64,000 nt of DNA. Source: Streptomyces cynarae (GTDB lineage: Bacteria > Actinomycetota > Actinomycetes > Streptomycetales > Streptomycetaceae). Every line of letters begins with the position of its first letter. Positions within the stretch are counted from its first letter, which is position 1. Under the pieces are notes generated by a model. That model searched no databases. It was not told where the DNA came from and worked only from the letters and a program-made list of their open reading frames with translations. Where the stretch lies: contig NZ_CP106793.1 in assembly GCF_025642135.1 (NCBI RefSeq), positions 4,923,501 to 4,987,500 on the forward strand, in the 5' to 3' direction. Positions 27,601-38,648 of the stretch are shown in pieces. The translations under genes and the position numbers were made by a program.

Positions 27601-27663
27601 AACCCCATAGCGACACGGCACCCGGAGAGATCCGTTTTGTCCGATTAGCGGTAGCGTCCCCGC

Positions 27664-28161
27664 ATGCCCACGCCACACGGATCCCGAGGCGCCCTGGCCT
27701 TCGGCGCGGAGGAGCTGCGCGTGCTCCGCCGCGCCCTCGCCCTGGCCCTGAACCCCCGCACCGCTTCCGCCGAGGACGTCCAGGACTGCCTCCGCCTCGC
27801 CGAGTCCGTCGACGCGGCGGTGCGCGAGGGGGACCGCCTGAGGGCCTTCCTGCTGGCCGACCTCGCCCGCTACCGCGCCGCCCTCCCGGGCGCCGCAGGC
27901 GGCTATCTCACGCTCCTCCAGGACGCTCTGCGCGCCGGCTACCGCCCTGCCCCGGACGACCTCGCCGCGCTGCGCGCCCTGCGCGGCACCCCGCTGGCCG
28001 CCGCCCTGCTCGACCGCTGCCGGGCCCTGGTGCCCCAACAGGCGACGTTCGACCCGTCGCGACGCACGCCCGGTGCGAGGACTTCGGCACCGGCCGGGCC
28101 CGGGGACGCGCGCACCTCACTGCCCGCAGGGCCGCGGCCCCCGTCTGCCGGGCGCGTCTGA
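27664..28161 (+). CDS. conserved actinobacterial protein, probably shortened by a frameshift
   Basis: 165-aa open frame with a helical conserved N-terminus (FGAEELRVLRRALALAL, AEDVQDCLRLAESVD, LLADLARYRAALPGA). Its last 40 residues look out of frame. The next forward frame carries a high-GC3, Lys/Pro-rich tail to 28385, the type of C-terminus I associate with this family. One base may be missing around 28040-28100. The ATG lies 6 nt after TAGCGT (27652-27657), so it is probably leaderless. Function unknown. Confidence 0.6.
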   Translation: MPTPHGSRGALAFGAEELRVLRRALALALNPRTASAEDVQDCLRLAESVDAAVREGDRLRAFLLADLARYRAALPGAAGGYLTLLQDALRAGYRPAPDDLAALRALRGTPLAAALLDRCRALVPQQATFDPSRRTPGARTSAPAGPGDARTSLPAGPRPPSAGRV

Positions 28162-28385
28162 CGGCGCTTCCCGGCGGCCGTGCGAGCGAGGAGGAGCGGC
28201 CGGAGGAGCCGACCCGCAAACCCGAGCGGAAGCCCGAGCGCAAGCCGGAGAAGCCCGCTCCCCGCCGTGAGCCGCAGGCCCCGCGCCCGTCGCGCCGCCC
28301 GATCCCGACCCCCGGCGAGGTCTTCCCGCCGAAGCGGAAGCCGAGCCCCCCGGCCCAGTCCCACGGGCAGCTCGCGGCCGGCTAG
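28100..28385 (+). other. out-of-frame C-terminal continuation of the preceding gene
   Basis: This frame reads ...LTALPGGRASEEERPEEPTR, then KPERKPERKPEKP-type repeats, and ends PIPTPGEVFPPKRKP...LAAG with a TAG at 28383-28385. Third codon positions are almost all G or C. It has no start of its own, so it is best read as the displaced 3' part of the 27664 gene. Confidence 0.55.
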
Positions 28386-28477
28386 GGCCGGTCGAACCGA
28401 CAGGCCCCGGATCGGGCGCAATCCGGTGACGCCCACCCGACCGGGATCCTTCGGACACCCCTGGCTACTCTTGACGC

Positions 28478-28657
28478 ATGGACTACGTCTCCGCGCTCGT
28501 GCCCCCGGTCGTCATGGCCGTGTTCTTCATCGGGCTCATCCGGGTGATCGTGAAGACCCAGGGCGGCGCCAACAAGGCCAAGGAGGACGCCGCCGTCGAC
28601 GCGGCCCTCGCGCACGCGGAAAGCGCTCCCCAGAAGTCCGGGGACGCCGACGCCTGA
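28478..28657 (+). CDS. small single-TM membrane protein
   Basis: 59 aa. One TM helix in residues 4-26 (ALVPPVVMAVFFIGLIRVIV) is followed by a short charged tail. High GC3. TACTCT (28466-28471) precedes the ATG by 6 nt, so the gene is probably leaderless. I know similar small membrane proteins at this position in Streptomyces; function unknown. Confidence 0.8.
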   Translation: MDYVSALVPPVVMAVFFIGLIRVIVKTQGGANKAKEDAAVDAALAHAESAPQKSGDADA

Positions 28658-28708
28658 TCCCCCTTTTTTTGCGGCCCTCGGGCCTTCCGGGCGGCACCCC
28701 GTGCCACC

Positions 28709-28758
28709 GGGCGTACGACTCATGCCCTGAGTGCGTTTAGGAGTCGTACGCCCTTTTT
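28709..28758 (+). terminator. canonical Rho-independent terminator
   Basis: Perfect 13-bp inverted repeat (28709-28721 / 28741-28753), 19-nt loop, followed by TTTTT. A true T-tract is unusual in this genome. It isolates the small membrane gene from the BlaI-like gene. Confidence 0.88.
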
Positions 28759-28826
28759 GCTGTGGTTTGTCGCGTAAGTGCACGTCCCGCAAGCCATTGG
28801 TGACTTCTCCCACTATTGTGCTAAGC

Positions 28827-29291
28827 GTGCCTCGCCCATTGGGAGAACTCGAAGACGCGGTCATGACGCGGGTGTGGAAGTGGAACCGCCCGGTGACCGT
28901 TCGAGAAGTCCTGGAAGACCTTCAGCAGGAACGGTCCATCGCCTACACCACGGTGATGACCGTTTTGGACAATCTCCATCAGAAGGGCTGGGTCCGCCGG
29001 GAAGCGGAAGGCCGGGCCTATCGATATGAGGCGGTCTCCACCCGCGCCGCCTACGCGGCCGCCCTGATGAACGACGCCTGGTCGCAGAGCGACAACCCGG
29101 CCGCCGCGCTTGTCGCCTTCTTCGGGATGATGAGCGACGAACAGAGACAGGCACTCCGTGACGCGATGCGCATCGTGCAGGGCCCGGAGAGCACCCCGGA
29201 GCCCCCGAGTGCCGAAACGGGCCCCGAGAACCCGGCCGGGACGCCCGAGGAGAACAACCCCGCCTCGGCGGAGGGCGACATGGGGCGATAG
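28827..29291 (+). CDS. BlaI/MecI-family transcriptional repressor
   Basis: 154 aa. The winged helix covers residues 5-80 (LGELEDAVMTRVW, SIAYTTVMTVLDNLHQKGWV), then a dimerisation helix and an acidic Pro-rich tail. Family members are normally controlled by a BlaR/MecR protease; none is encoded nearby. GTG 28827 follows TATTGT (28814-28819) by 7 nt, indicating a leaderless message. Confidence 0.88.
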   Translation: MPRPLGELEDAVMTRVWKWNRPVTVREVLEDLQQERSIAYTTVMTVLDNLHQKGWVRREAEGRAYRYEAVSTRAAYAAALMNDAWSQSDNPAAALVAFFGMMSDEQRQALRDAMRIVQGPESTPEPPSAETGPENPAGTPEENNPASAEGDMGR

Positions 29292-29300
29292 CGTCCGCTC

Positions 29301-29834
29301 ATGCCAGCGAAGCGCCCCGAAGCCACCACAAAAGCCATCACTGTCCGACGGGCCAGGACGAGCGATGTCCCGGCGGTGCGCCGCCTCCTCGACTCCTACG
29401 TCCGCCGCGGCATCCTGCTCGACAAAGCGACCGTCACGCTTTACGAGGACATCCAGGAGTTCTGGGTCGCGGAACGCGACGACAACGGCGAGGTCGTGGG
29501 CTGCGGCGCCTTGCACGTCATGTGGGAGGACCTGGCGGAAGTCCGCACTCTCGCGGTGATGCCGGAGGCCAGGGGCCTGGGCGTGGGCCACCAGTTGCTG
29601 GAGAAGTTGCTGCAGACCGCGAGGTGGCTCGGTGTTCGCCGCGTTTTCTGTCTCACCTTCGAAGTCGACTTCTTCGGGAAGCACGGCTTCGTGGAGATCG
29701 GCGAGACGCCCGTCGACCAGGATGTCTACGCCGAGCTGTTGCGTTCCTATGACGAGGGCGTGGCGGAGTTCCTCGGTCTCGAACGAGTGAAACCGAACAC
29801 CTTGGGCAACAGCCGGATGCTTCTGCATCTGTGA
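29301..29834 (+). CDS. GNAT acetyltransferase, amino-acid N-acetyltransferase-like
   Basis: 177 aa. GNAT fold with acetyl-CoA loop RGLGVGHQLLEKLL (about residues 91-104) and a C-terminal FFGKHGFVEIG strand. It resembles the short ArgA-type N-acetylglutamate synthases of actinobacteria (M. tuberculosis Rv2747 type). TAGCGT lies 6 nt before the ATG, overlapping the end of the BlaI-like gene, so it may have its own leaderless promoter. The substrate is inferred from family resemblance. Confidence 0.82.
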   Translation: MPAKRPEATTKAITVRRARTSDVPAVRRLLDSYVRRGILLDKATVTLYEDIQEFWVAERDDNGEVVGCGALHVMWEDLAEVRTLAVMPEARGLGVGHQLLEKLLQTARWLGVRRVFCLTFEVDFFGKHGFVEIGETPVDQDVYAELLRSYDEGVAEFLGLERVKPNTLGNSRMLLHL

Positions 29835-29994
29835 TCGCCGGGCGATCCCAGGGGACTATTCAGCCCGCGCTTCAGCCTGAAGACGTTGCCCAGGTTCCCT
29901 ATGTCCGAAACGCGCATGTTTCCGGTCTCCCGGCCGTCCGTCAGTCTCTCCCGGGGGGTTTGTGTTTTTCCGGCAAAAGCGGTTTGCTTTCCGA

Positions 29995-30016
29995 CGTACT
30001 GCAGTACTGCATATAA
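29995..30016 (+). promoter_or_regulatory. lsr2 promoter with a 12-bp palindrome
   Basis: The perfect palindrome GTACTGCAGTAC (29995-30006) is followed by a -10-like TATAAC (30011-30016), about 70 bp above the lsr2 start. The palindrome occupies the -35/-10 spacer, as an operator would. The surrounding 29940-30020 is unusually AT-rich for this genome. Confidence 0.55.
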
Positions 30017-30086
30017 CAGGGGACGCGAAACGGGCGGCACCGGCCGCAGACCCTCGGCCCTGAAGTTATCGATGAAAGGAAATCCG

Positions 30087-30425
30087 GTGGCACAGAAGGT
30101 TCAGGTCCTTCTTGTCGACGACCTCGACGGTGGCGAGGCTGACGAGACCGTCACGTTCGCACTGGACGGCAAGACGTACGAGATCGATCTCACGACCGCC
30201 AACGCGGACAAGCTGCGCGGCCTTCTCGAGCCGTACGTGAAGGGCGGCCGTCGTACCGGAGGCCGTGCTTCGGGTGGGCGTGGAAAGGCCCGTGCGGCCG
30301 CTTCCGGTGGCAGCCAGGACACCGCGCAGATCCGCGCCTGGGCGAAGGAGAACGGTTACGAGGTCAACGACCGTGGCCGTGTTCCGGCGACCATCCGCGA
30401 GGCCTACGAGAAGGCGATGGGCTGA
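30087..30425 (+). CDS. lsr2: nucleoid-associated xenogeneic silencer Lsr2
   Basis: 112-aa DNA-bridging protein that silences AT-rich genes. The N-terminal dimerisation domain (KVQVLLVDDLDG to about residue 55), a basic flexible linker (56-75) and the C-terminal DNA-binding domain with the AT-hook-like RGR at 96-98 are all present. GTG 30087 has AAAGGA at 6-nt spacing. Its 3' end overlaps the convergent SCO3374-family gene by 22 bp. Confidence 0.96.
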   Translation: MAQKVQVLLVDDLDGGEADETVTFALDGKTYEIDLTTANADKLRGLLEPYVKGGRRTGGRASGGRGKARAAASGGSQDTAQIRAWAKENGYEVNDRGRVPATIREAYEKAMG

Positions 30426-31036
30426 GCGCACGCGCGCCGCAGCCGGACCCGGTGGCACTGTGTCGCCACCGTGTCGACCAGCCGTACCAGATCGGGGGCG
30501 CCCCCACCGCCCCCCACGGCCGACAGCGTCGGCAGCACCTGTTCGACCTCGCACCCCGGCTCGGGGGGCCGCAGCCAGACGGCGGCCCCCTGTGAAACGG
30601 CCCGGTCCAGGGGAAGCGCCCGGGATCCCGGGGTGCCGGCCGGATCCGGCACCGAAGCGGGGGCCCATCCCGGCGGCAGCGGCGCCTCCGTCCGCCCGCC
30701 CGCGCCGGTGACCGTGAGGTCCAGGGCCAGCGCCCCCCACTCCAGCCAGTCGAGCAGCCCCGGCAGCTCCTCCGCGCTGCCCGCCGCCACCAGCAGCCGC
30801 ATCCGCCCGGCGCACAACGCGACCGGCGACGCGGGCCCCAGATGCCTCAGCGCGGCGAAACCGGCCTCCGCGGGCGCCTCCAGCACGTCGAAACGCACCC
30901 CGGTGACCAACCGAAGCGGCTCTCCGGGCGCCGTTGCCCAGCCCAGCTCATGCTCGTACCACTGACGCACCGCGGCGCTCGTGCCGCGATCGAGTGGCCT
31001 TCGTGGAGGCGGCACCGGGAGGACCGTGTGGACCAT
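30404..31036 (-). CDS. SCO3374-family protein of unknown function
   Basis: About 210 aa, Pro/Ala-rich, without TM helices. It begins [22 protein letters not shown] and continues with a segment that resembles bifunctional primase/polymerase N-terminal regions ([21 protein letters not shown]). I match it by position and content to S. coelicolor SCO3374; no function is assigned. ATG 31036 is the most plausible start. It is convergent with lsr2. Confidence 0.7.
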   Translation of the reverse strand: MVHTVLPVPPPRRPLDRGTSAAVRQWYEHELGWATAPGEPLRLVTGVRFDVLEAPAEAGFAALRHLGPASPVALCAGRMRLLVAAGSAEELPGLLDWLEWGALALDLTVTGAGGRTEAPLPPGWAPASVPDPAGTPGSRALPLDRAVSQGAAVWLRPPEPGCEVEQVLPTLSAVGGGGGAPDLVRLVDTVATQCHRVRLRRACAQPIAFS

Positions 31037-31142
31037 GTACGGAGCAACCGCCCGAGCCGGCGTCGGGTTACGCTGGGTGGCCGATCGATTGCGCCGAGTG
31101 CCGAGAAAAGGGGCGTACGGGGGCGTTCGGCGGCGCAAGGAT

Positions 31143-31156
31143 GTTCGCCCGTAGCG
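31143..31156 (+). promoter_or_regulatory. ClgR operator match 1
   Basis: GTTCGC-N5-GCG (31143-31148, 31154-31156), the consensus I recall for ClgR in Streptomyces. ClgR activates clpC, clpP1P2 and lon. Confidence 0.65.
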
Positions 31157-31249
31157 GAGGGAAACGGTGCGCGCGGCATGGAGTGTCGGTGTCGGCGGGT
31201 AAGACATCCCTAGTGGGAGGGGGCGTTGCGCGGGAGAGGTCGTCTCACG

Positions 31250-31263
31250 TTCGCCATCGGCGT
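31250..31263 (+). promoter_or_regulatory. ClgR operator match 2
   Basis: A second GTTCGC-N5-GCG (31250-31255, 31261-31263), 107 bp from the first and 205 bp before the clpC start. Confidence 0.65.
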
Positions 31264-31467
31264 ACTGGCGAGTGGGGTATCTGCCTGGCCTGCGGGAACA
31301 TCGTCTCGCACCATCGGGTTGGAGCAGATGTCGGCGTTCGGGGTCAGGAGGCCATCGACGGTGTCGGCAGTTGGAATGAGCGGTCCCCGCTTGCGGGACT
31401 AAGCTGCGGAAGGACAGGGAGGGGAAGTTCCCCCCCACTGCCTGACCGCTCTGAGGAGCGATTAACG

Positions 31468-33987
<2,520 letters not shown>

Positions 33988-34007
33988 CCCCTGCGGGGGT
34001 GAGACGG

Positions 34008-34052
34008 AAAGGGGCTGCTCCGGGACTTCGGTCCCGGGGCAGCCCCTTTTCC
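34008..34052 (+). terminator. strong terminator after clpC
   Basis: Arms of 19 nt (34008-34026 / 34031-34049) closing on a TTCG tetraloop, with A-rich and T-rich flanks (AAAGGGG...CCCCTTTT). It also faces the end of the convergent NACHT gene and can work in both directions. Confidence 0.9.
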
Positions 34053-34060
34053 GTGTGCGG

Positions 34061-37000
34061 TCACAGCACGCTGTCGGTGCGTTCGATGACGGGCCGGACC
34101 GGCAGAAGGTCCAGGACGTGATCCGGGAGGCCGGACACGTCCGGGGCGAGGCGAAGGGTGAGGTCTTGCACTCCGGGGAAGAGCGTGGGGAGTTTCGAGA
34201 GGTCCTCGGTCCCGGTGAACGTGTTCAGCCGCAGCCGGGTGACCCGGGGCAGAACGGGGCCCGCTTCCCAGCCGGTGGCATTCCAGATGAGCCGCAGATC
34301 CTCCAGGGCAGGCAGGGCGGCGATCTCCTCGAAGTGCTCCGGGGGAAGCTCTTTCGGAAGGGAGGCCAGACTCATCCTCTTCACCGTGTGCAGGTGCCGA
34401 AGCCCGCGCAGTCCGGTGAACCGCAGTGCCTTTTCGGAGAGTCGAAGGTATTCCAGGGGGTGCTCTCGGGGGAGGACCGTGTCGAGGGAGTCGCCGTGCA
34501 GCCGGATACTGAGGTCGAGCCCCGTCACGGTGGGCCCGAGCCGGGCCAGTGCCTCCGGCGTCCCCAGACGGGAGTTGCCGTGCAGCGACAGCAGGGTGAT
34601 CGGCAGTTCCGCGAGCGGCGAGAGATCGTCGACGTCCGGGTCCAGGCTTCCGAGATCCAGTTCGTTCAGCCGCCCCTGATCGGAGAGACAGCTCAGGTCC
34701 CGCAATGCGGGGTTGTCGCGGACGACCAGCTTGCGCACCTGGTCCGGGCGGAGTGCGGCCCGGATGTCGTCCGAGCCGATGTCGCCGACGATCTGGAGCA
34801 GGGACGGCCCGCCCAAGTCCCGTAGAACGCGCAGCTCGGCCGCCGAGTGCGCCGCGAAGTACAGGCCCTTGGGCCGCAGATGCGCGATCACCTCCTCCGC
34901 GTACCGCTCGGTGTGGAAGCGGTGCCAGGTCCACGTCAGTTGCGCCCGCACGGACAGGGCGTGATGCGACCGGAACCGGGCCAGTACCGGGATGGCCGCC
35001 TCGGTGCCGATCAGCGACGCGGTGATGGCCACCGCCCTCGCCTCCGCGTCCGTCAGCCCCTCCGGGCCCGGAAGCAGTTCCAGGACGAGGGGGCCGGCCT
35101 CGGCGAGGGCGCGGGCCTCCGCCGTCGTACGGGGCGGGATGAGCGCGGCGGCCTCGGACTCCACCCGGGTGCGGACACGGGGATCGAGTTCCGTCGCGTG
35201 TTCGAGCGAGGCGAGCGCCAGGAGCCGGATACGCGTCGCGGCCGCTGCCGGGGCCCGGTCGGCGGAGGCGCTCAGGTCGTCCAGCAGTTCGGCCCTCTCC
35301 CGCGGCCGTGCGTGCGCCACCGCCATGCGGATCACGTCCGCCCACTGTTCGTCGGCGGCGCCCCGCACCAGCAGCCCGAAGTCCCCGTCCTCGACCGCCG
35401 CCTTCGCGCCCAGGTAGTCCTGGAAGGTGCGGTGGACGAACTCGACCGTACCGGGGACGGGTTCGCGCAGCAGCCCGCTGCGGACCAGGAGGTGGCGCAG
35501 GATCTGTCCGGCGTCGCCCTGGGAGGCGGCGGCCGGCAGCGAGGGCAGCACGTCGGCGATGATCCGCTCCGCGCGCTCACGGTCCATCTCGGACTGGTTG
35601 TTGCGGATCAGCCAGTACGCAAGGCGCTGCAGCAGCTGGATCTGCGGGGCCTCGGTCAGGTGGATGCCGTCCTGCCGGACGAACATGTCCCGCTCCTCGT
35701 CGCGCCGCGCCAGCAGCATCGACAGGGCCGCCTCGTACAACTCCTGCCTGCCGTGCGGCAGATACCCCCGCCGGTCCCGGTGCAGGGCGCAGATCAGCCC
35801 GCACATCAGCGGGTTGGTGGCGAGCCGGCCGAGGTCCGGCTTGGTGCGTACGGCGTCCAGGAGCGAGTGTTCGTAGTCGTCGAGGCGGTCGGTGTCGGGG
35901 GCGCCGACGCGGGCCGCGGTGTGCCAGCGGCGGACGAACGCGGCGACGTCGTCGCGGCCCATGGGGGCGAGGGAGAGTTCGGTGAAGCCGTCGGCGGCGA
36001 GCCAGTCCTCGCGTACGGCGGAGGGGCGCGAGGTCACGAGCCACTGGTTGCCGGGGTAGACGTCGAGCAGTTCGCGCAGCCAGCGCCGGGTGCGTTCCCG
36101 TTCGCGCTCGGGGATCTCGTCGACGCCGTCGACGAGCAGGAGCGCGCGGCGGGCGGTGAGGACCCGGTCGGCCCAGCCGGGCGGCTGGGTGGCGTGGAAG
36201 GGGACGCGGACGGCGTCCAGGAAGGCGTCGGGCGCCGGCAGTCCGCCGGGGCGGCGCAGGAGGGTGCGCAGCGGCAGGACGAACGGGATCCGGTCGCCGC
36301 GCTCACCGCGGGCCGCCGTCACCGCGAGCCACTGCACCAGCGTGGTCTTGCCGGAGCCGGCGACCCCGCGCAGCAGGACCCGGTCGTGACCGGTGAGGGC
36401 CTGGTCGGCGGACAGGGCTGCGGAGGCGGTGGCGATACGGGCGTCGGTCTCGTGGTCCGGGCGCAGTGCCTGGAGGCTGAGGTAGGCCGTGTCGAGGGGC
36501 CAGCGTTCCGGGGAGTTGACGAGATCGATTCCGTAGATGGTCAGGTGGCTGTGCTTGGTGGCGACATAGGCGAGGTAGCGCTGGTCGAAGGCCGGGTCGG
36601 TGCCGCCGGTGGGCGGGGTGCGGGCGATCAGCTCGTCGATCTTCGCGATGATCTCGGCCTGCCGCCGGGTCTGTTCGACGAGGGTGCGGGGGACAAAGGT
36701 GGACCGCTGCGTGAAGAAGTGCAGGATGTGCAGGCAGGCGATCTCCAGGACGCGCTCGTAGAAGAGGGTGGCGTCGAGGGAGAGGTGGCGGTCGGGGGTG
36801 CCGCTCGCGGCCCGCAGGTGCAGGGCGAGGGTCTGGTGACCCAGTCGCACGGCCTGGACGTCGGTCATGTCGAGGTCGCCGAGGGCATGCAGGGTGGTGG
36901 CCAGGGCGAGGACGACGGCGGGTGTCTCGTCCTCGGGCAGCGGGCGCTCGCCCTCCGCCGTGACGGCCCGCCTGACCAGCTCGGCGGCGAGCTTGGTGAG

Positions 37001-37168
37001 CTCCTTCTCGGCGAGGGCGCGCTTCTCGCCGCGGAACGAGACGAACTGCGAGACGCGCACCGGCTTGTCGACGAGCCCGGCGCCGGGCCCCTCCGTGACG
37101 AAGAGCCGCTTCACGAGCGGGGTGACCACGCTGGAGGCCACCTTGACGCCCAGGGCCGCTGGATCCAT
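34061..37168 (-). CDS. NACHT-domain NTPase with N-terminal helical domain and C-terminal leucine-rich region
   Basis: 1035-aa NLR-like protein. Residues 1 to about 240 form a helical domain of the type placed before actinobacterial NACHT modules. The NACHT core has Walker A GVAGSGKT at 268-275 (K274) and Walker B LLLVDGVDE near 343-351, followed by helical and HEAT-like segments. The last 250 residues have irregular leucine-rich repeats (RLNELDLGSLDPDVDDLSPL, ITLLSLHGN). Some bacterial NACHT proteins are anti-phage sensors. ATG 37168 follows GGGGGAG. No effector domain or partner gene is recognisable, so defence is inference. Confidence 0.85.
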   Translation of the reverse strand: MDPAALGVKVASSVVTPLVKRLFVTEGPGAGLVDKPVRVSQFVSFRGEKRALAEKELTKLAAELVRRAVTAEGERPLPEDETPAVVLALATTLHALGDLDMTDVQAVRLGHQTLALHLRAASGTPDRHLSLDATLFYERVLEIACLHILHFFTQRSTFVPRTLVEQTRRQAEIIAKIDELIARTPPTGGTDPAFDQRYLAYVATKHSHLTIYGIDLVNSPERWPLDTAYLSLQALRPDHETDARIATASAALSADQALTGHDRVLLRGVAGSGKTTLVQWLAVTAARGERGDRIPFVLPLRTLLRRPGGLPAPDAFLDAVRVPFHATQPPGWADRVLTARRALLLVDGVDEIPERERERTRRWLRELLDVYPGNQWLVTSRPSAVREDWLAADGFTELSLAPMGRDDVAAFVRRWHTAARVGAPDTDRLDDYEHSLLDAVRTKPDLGRLATNPLMCGLICALHRDRRGYLPHGRQELYEAALSMLLARRDEERDMFVRQDGIHLTEAPQIQLLQRLAYWLIRNNQSEMDRERAERIIADVLPSLPAAASQGDAGQILRHLLVRSGLLREPVPGTVEFVHRTFQDYLGAKAAVEDGDFGLLVRGAADEQWADVIRMAVAHARPRERAELLDDLSASADRAPAAAATRIRLLALASLEHATELDPRVRTRVESEAAALIPPRTTAEARALAEAGPLVLELLPGPEGLTDAEARAVAITASLIGTEAAIPVLARFRSHHALSVRAQLTWTWHRFHTERYAEEVIAHLRPKGLYFAAHSAAELRVLRDLGGPSLLQIVGDIGSDDIRAALRPDQVRKLVVRDNPALRDLSCLSDQGRLNELDLGSLDPDVDDLSPLAELPITLLSLHGNSRLGTPEALARLGPTVTGLDLSIRLHGDSLDTVLPREHPLEYLRLSEKALRFTGLRGLRHLHTVKRMSLASLPKELPPEHFEEIAALPALEDLRLIWNATGWEAGPVLPRVTRLRLNTFTGTEDLSKLPTLFPGVQDLTLRLAPDVSGLPDHVLDLLPVRPVIERTDSVL

Positions 37169-37407
37169 CTGCTCCCCCGTACTCGGTCCGTGACGGTGGG
37201 TCAGCCTAGCGGGCCCGCCGGGTGACATGCCGCACAGGGGAAGTGGCTGGTACGAGGGCGCCTAGTAGCGGCCGCCCGCCGGTGGGGCACCCAGGGTGGG
37301 GCGATATCGCCACCGGTACGGCATGTCCTCGTAGATCGCGCGTTTGGTAATCAACAGTTCCTACTTGTACCAAGAAACGGTCAAGTCACCTGCTTCCCGA
37401 GGTTCCC

Positions 37408-37968
37408 ATGTCTCAGAGCGTCATGCCCTCCTCCTCCCGTATGTCCCGGATGCGTGCCCGGCTGGCCGTGCTGGCCGCCGGTGCCGGGGCCTCAGCCGTG
37501 CTGGGGGCCGATGTGGCGGCCGCCGCCGGCAGTGGCGCGGTGAGCGCCGCGTCCTGGGTCCATCCGGTCAGGGGCTACTCGCTCACCGCCGGCTTCAACC
37601 AGGCCGGCGGCATGTGGAAGTCCGCCCACAGCGGGCAGGACTTCGCCGTGCCGAGCGGGACGAGCGTCGTCGCCGCGCACGCCGGGACCGTCGTCAAGGC
37701 GGGAGCGGGCGGCGCCGGGGACGGGGCGGCGTACGGCAAGGCCGTCGTCATCAGGCACGCGGGCGGCACCTACTCGCAGTACGCCCACCTCTCGCGGATC
37801 GACGTCAGGGTCGGCCAGGCCGTCGCCACCGGCCAGCGCATCGGGCTGTCCGGCAACACGGGCAACTCCAGCGGCCCGCATCTGCACTTCGAGGTCCGTA
37901 CGACCCCGCACTACGGATCCGCCGTCAACCCCGTCGCCTACCTGCGGGGCAGGGGCGTGGCCGTCTGA
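37408..37968 (+). CDS. secreted M23 family metallopeptidase
   Basis: 186 aa. A signal peptide (about residues 1-40, ending VAAAAG) precedes an M23/LytM domain with zinc ligands H74 and D78 (HSGQD), catalytic H127, and H158/H160 (GPHLHFEV). It probably cleaves peptidoglycan cross-bridges or stems outside the cell. The gene stands alone between the NACHT and tetR genes, and its 179-bp upstream gap holds no other gene. Confidence 0.92.
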   Translation: MSQSVMPSSSRMSRMRARLAVLAAGAGASAVLGADVAAAAGSGAVSAASWVHPVRGYSLTAGFNQAGGMWKSAHSGQDFAVPSGTSVVAAHAGTVVKAGAGGAGDGAAYGKAVVIRHAGGTYSQYAHLSRIDVRVGQAVATGQRIGLSGNTGNSSGPHLHFEVRTTPHYGSAVNPVAYLRGRGVAV

Positions 37969-37986
37969 GGCGTGCCCGGGCCCTCC

Positions 37987-38586
37987 CTACGCCGTCCCCT
38001 CACCCGAGTGGGCCTGTGTGACCAGGTCGATCGCGACCTCCAGCACCGCCTTGCGCTTGGCCTCCGGATCGCCCTCGACCTCCTGGAGGACGAACATCCC
38101 CGCGTGCATCGTGAACAGCGCGCTGACGCAGCGGACCTGGTCGGTCAGGGAGGCGTCCGGATCCCGGATGATGTCGCGCATCTGCAGCATCCGGTCCTTG
38201 AACTGGTTGCCGATGCTCAGTTCGCGGATCGTGGCCTGGTTCTCCTGCATGAAGCGGAAGAGCGGGGCCGCGCCGGCCAATGCCTCGCTGTAGCGGCGCA
38301 GCACCTCCTGCTTGGTCTCGAGGGTGTGCGGCTGCGCCTTGCCCCACTCGATCAGCTCGTCGATCGGGCGGGTCAGGTCCTCGAAGATGCTGGCGAGGAT
38401 CTCTTCCTTGGTCTTGAAGTGGTAGTAGAGCGCGGCCTTGGTGACGTCCAGGCGCTCGGCGATCTCCCGCAGCGAGGTCTTCTCGTAGCCCTGCTCGGCG
38501 AAGAGGTCGAGCGCCACGTCCTGGATGCGCTGACGGGTGTCCCCGCGCCGCTGCCGCTTGGTGCCTTCCATGGTGGTGCCGCCCAT
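37987..38586 (-). CDS. TetR-family transcriptional regulator
   Basis: 199 aa. N-terminal HTH (RIQDVALDLFAEQGYEKTSLREIAERLDVTKAALYYHF split over residues 16-53), then a helical ligand-binding domain. It is divergent from an MFS exporter and two operator-like sites lie between, so it probably represses that exporter and itself. ATG 38586 has GAGGAG at 7 nt; ATG 38571 is an alternative. Confidence 0.9.
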   Translation of the reverse strand: MGGTTMEGTKRQRRGDTRQRIQDVALDLFAEQGYEKTSLREIAERLDVTKAALYYHFKTKEEILASIFEDLTRPIDELIEWGKAQPHTLETKQEVLRRYSEALAGAAPLFRFMQENQATIRELSIGNQFKDRMLQMRDIIRDPDASLTDQVRCVSALFTMHAGMFVLQEVEGDPEAKRKAVLEVAIDLVTQAHSGEGTA

Positions 38587-38648
38587 CCTCGTACTCCTCG
38601 CACTCCCGGAGAGCCCGTGTGCAGGCCTCCTCGCCGAGCCTACGAAAC

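Larger units (their letters stand above)
31037..31467. other. clpC upstream regulatory region
   Basis: 431 bp without a convincing gene; an open frame runs through it in the clpC phase but lacks homology and codon bias. It contains two exact matches to the ClgR operator (31143-31156 and 31250-31263). Confidence 0.6.

Noticed and set aside
30934..31467. In-frame N-terminal extension of ClpC by 178 codons
   Set aside because: It has no homology and poor codon bias, covers the ClgR sites, and the ATG at 31468 has a good ribosome site and the standard ClpC N-terminus.
37300..37311. GGCGATATCGCC palindrome upstream of the M23 gene as an operator
   Set aside because: It is a perfect 12-mer but isolated, with no adjacent promoter elements or second copy; too short to support a claim.
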